A stretch of DNA of 64,000 nt from an uncultured Pseudomonadales bacterium (GTDB taxonomy: Bacteria; Pseudomonadota; Gammaproteobacteria; Pseudomonadales; Azotimanducaceae): assembly GCA_958296165.1 (NCBI GenBank), contig OY282447.1:620001-684000 (forward strand), given 5' to 3'. Shown here one piece after another: positions 62,748 to 64,000 of the stretch. Position numbers and translations under genes: made by a program. The notes beneath the pieces were generated by a model. The model saw only the letters and a program-made list of their open reading frames with translations, was not told where the DNA came from and did not search any database. The first letter of the stretch is position 1. Every line of letters starts with the position of its first letter.

Positions 62748-64000
62748 ATGGAAAGTACGAAAGGCAATTCTGCGTCAGGCATGGACGTACGGATCTCGTC
62801 CGCTCGCGGGCGGCGAGGTCTTGTGTTGTCGGCGTGGCTGACCGGCGGTACGGTAGCCATCGGCCTCCTCATCTTTGGAGTTGCAAGCGTCGATCCGAGC
62901 ATCCCGCAGGTGCCGGAGGAGACCATTTGGATCGACGAGGTACGCAAGGGCACGCTCCATCGGCGCGTCAATGCCAATGGTGTGCTCGTCCCAACGACGA
63001 CTCGGGTGCTGGCCGTTGAAGTTCCAGGACGTGTTGAAAGTGTTCTTCTGCTGCCTGGTTCGGTGGTGGCGCCCGACACGACTGTAATCCAGCTTCGAAA
63101 TCCGAACGTGCAGGTCGACCTTCTGGATGCGCAGCAGAAACTCGTGGATGCACAGTCGGATTTGGTACTTCTGAAGGCGCGACTGGATATGGGCCGGCTG
63201 ACGCAATTGGCGCGGATTTCCGAAATAGAAACTAGGCACCTCGAGTCGAGCCATAGGGACCAACTCAACCGCGAGCTGCTTGCGAGACACCCCGGAAGTG
63301 TTTCGGAGCTTGACATCGTTCGGTCGCGTGAGTTCGTAAAGGACCTCGGTACGAGGTTGGCGATAGAAAAGGATCGTTTAACGGTACTGCTATCCTCGAT
63401 AGAGGAACAATTGCAGGCGCAGGGCAGGACAATAGCGAACCTTGAGAGGGTTGTTCGTTCTCACGAGAGCCGTCGCGACGCGTTGGCAATCAAGTCGGGG
63501 ATAGAGGGAGTGCTAATCGGCGTCTCGGCGGAAGTTGGTGAATGGGTTGGCGCTGGGAGTGCATTGGGTAGAGTAGTGAACTCTGCCAATCTTAAGGTCG
63601 AAGGCAGGGTCAGCGCGGAATACGCGGAGGATGTGCAGATTGGGCAGGAGGCGCGGGTGAGGATGGGAGAAGATGCCGTCTTGGGCGAAGTGGCGAGGGT
63701 AGATCCGGCTGTCGAGGATGGCATGGTTGCGGTCGATGTATCACTGCCGACGACGCTTCCGAGTGCGGCGAAGCCCAACTTGCGGGTTGAGGTCCGGATA
63801 GACGTAGACCGAGTGGAGGACGTCGTCCATGTAGGCCGTCCGACCCATTGGCGCGACAAATCGGTAGTCTGGGCGCACCGAATGAATGGCGACATTGCTG
63901 AACGAGTGCGGCTGCAGCTTGGCCGTCGGTCGTTCAACGAGGTTGAAGTCGTTGGCGGTGCCAACGTAGGTGATCAATTGGTGCTAACGGATCTTTCCGA
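62748..64000 (+). CDS. HlyD/MacA-like membrane fusion protein, partial (runs off the right edge)
   Basis: From ATG 62748 the frame is open to the end of the window (417 codons). A single membrane anchor (VLSAWLTGGTVAIGLLIFGVA) follows a short cytosolic tail. The lipoyl-like half is VNANGVLVPTTTRVLAVEVPGRVESVLLLPGSVVAPDTTVIQL. A long coiled-coil hairpin (about residues 125-245; DLLDAQQKLVDAQSDLVLLKARL and LERVVRSHESRRDALAIKSGIEGVL) leads back to a beta domain. Standing 32 bases after the MacB-like permease, it should be the MacA-type adaptor of an export system. The ATPase gene is not in the window. Confidence 0.85.
   Translation, partial: MESTKGNSASGMDVRISSARGRRGLVLSAWLTGGTVAIGLLIFGVASVDPSIPQVPEETIWIDEVRKGTLHRRVNANGVLVPTTTRVLAVEVPGRVESVLLLPGSVVAPDTTVIQLRNPNVQVDLLDAQQKLVDAQSDLVLLKARLDMGRLTQLARISEIETRHLESSHRDQLNRELLARHPGSVSELDIVRSREFVKDLGTRLAIEKDRLTVLLSSIEEQLQAQGRTIANLERVVRSHESRRDALAIKSGIEGVLIGVSAEVGEWVGAGSALGRVVNSANLKVEGRVSAEYAEDVQIGQEARVRMGEDAVLGEVARVDPAVEDGMVAVDVSLPTTLPSAAKPNLRVEVRIDVDRVEDVVHVGRPTHWRDKSVVWAHRMNGDIAERVRLQLGRRSFNEVEVVGGANVGDQLVLTDLS

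Overview
The window is a high-GC bacterial chromosome segment, most likely from a gammaproteobacterium. Three pieces of gene content support this. The complete EF-P beta-lysylation set (epmA, efp, epmB) is present. Gene order around topoisomerase IV (parC, parE, cpdA, yqiB-like DUF1249, divergent tolC) matches the E. coli/Pseudomonas neighbourhood. A membrane sensor sits between epmB and parC in the position of the Pseudomonas YtjB/AhpA-like gene. The accessory genes (TRAP transporter, phytanoyl-CoA dioxygenase, DUF3604, enolase-superfamily dehydratase, PQQ dehydrogenase, multihaem cytochrome) suggest a marine or host-associated heterotroph; this lifestyle is inference.

Layout. 1-370: partial MOSC protein. 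360-3635: TRAP transporter (dctPQM). 3589-8133: a large ABC-permease/peptidase-like/golvesin fusion and a Uma2 nuclease. 8118-9872: a Fic gene lying between two direct repeats that carry the end of the DUF4159 gene and the start of the Uma2 gene. 9831-16189: a six-gene minus-strand catabolic-looking operon. 16381-20460: a mosaic of orphan genes, an AAA_14/DUF4143 ATPase, a truncated methyltransferase and a hicA remnant with an intact hicB. 20472-28383: a three-gene operon of TPR/FG-GAP lipoprotein, pentahaem cytochrome and CRTAC1-type protein. 28678-30056: a lower-GC ParA plus partner island. 30049-34925: FkbM methyltransferase, ELM1-like protein, cysE, DUF2085 protein and xthA. 34987-38013: a lanthanide-type PQQ dehydrogenase operon (XoxF/J/G-like). 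38136-44355: a reductase, a transglutaminase-like protein and the EF-P modification genes. 44363-53930: parC, parE, cpdA, an inserted sensor and AAA ATPase, yqiB and tolC. 53954-58142: an RND efflux pump. 58356-64000: a frameshifted amidohydrolase and a MacB/MacA-like exporter, the latter running off the window.

The strongest candidates for undescribed biology are the pentahaem/FG-GAP operon, the lipoprotein-anchored lanthanide-type dehydrogenase with a CX3CH cytochrome, the ParA/partner island and the repeat-bounded Fic cassette. Decay is concentrated in accessory parts (hicA, a methyltransferase, an amidohydrolase, an ABC permease), while core genes are intact. I recognised no rRNA, tRNA or CRISPR array by reading, but ran no RNA-gene search.
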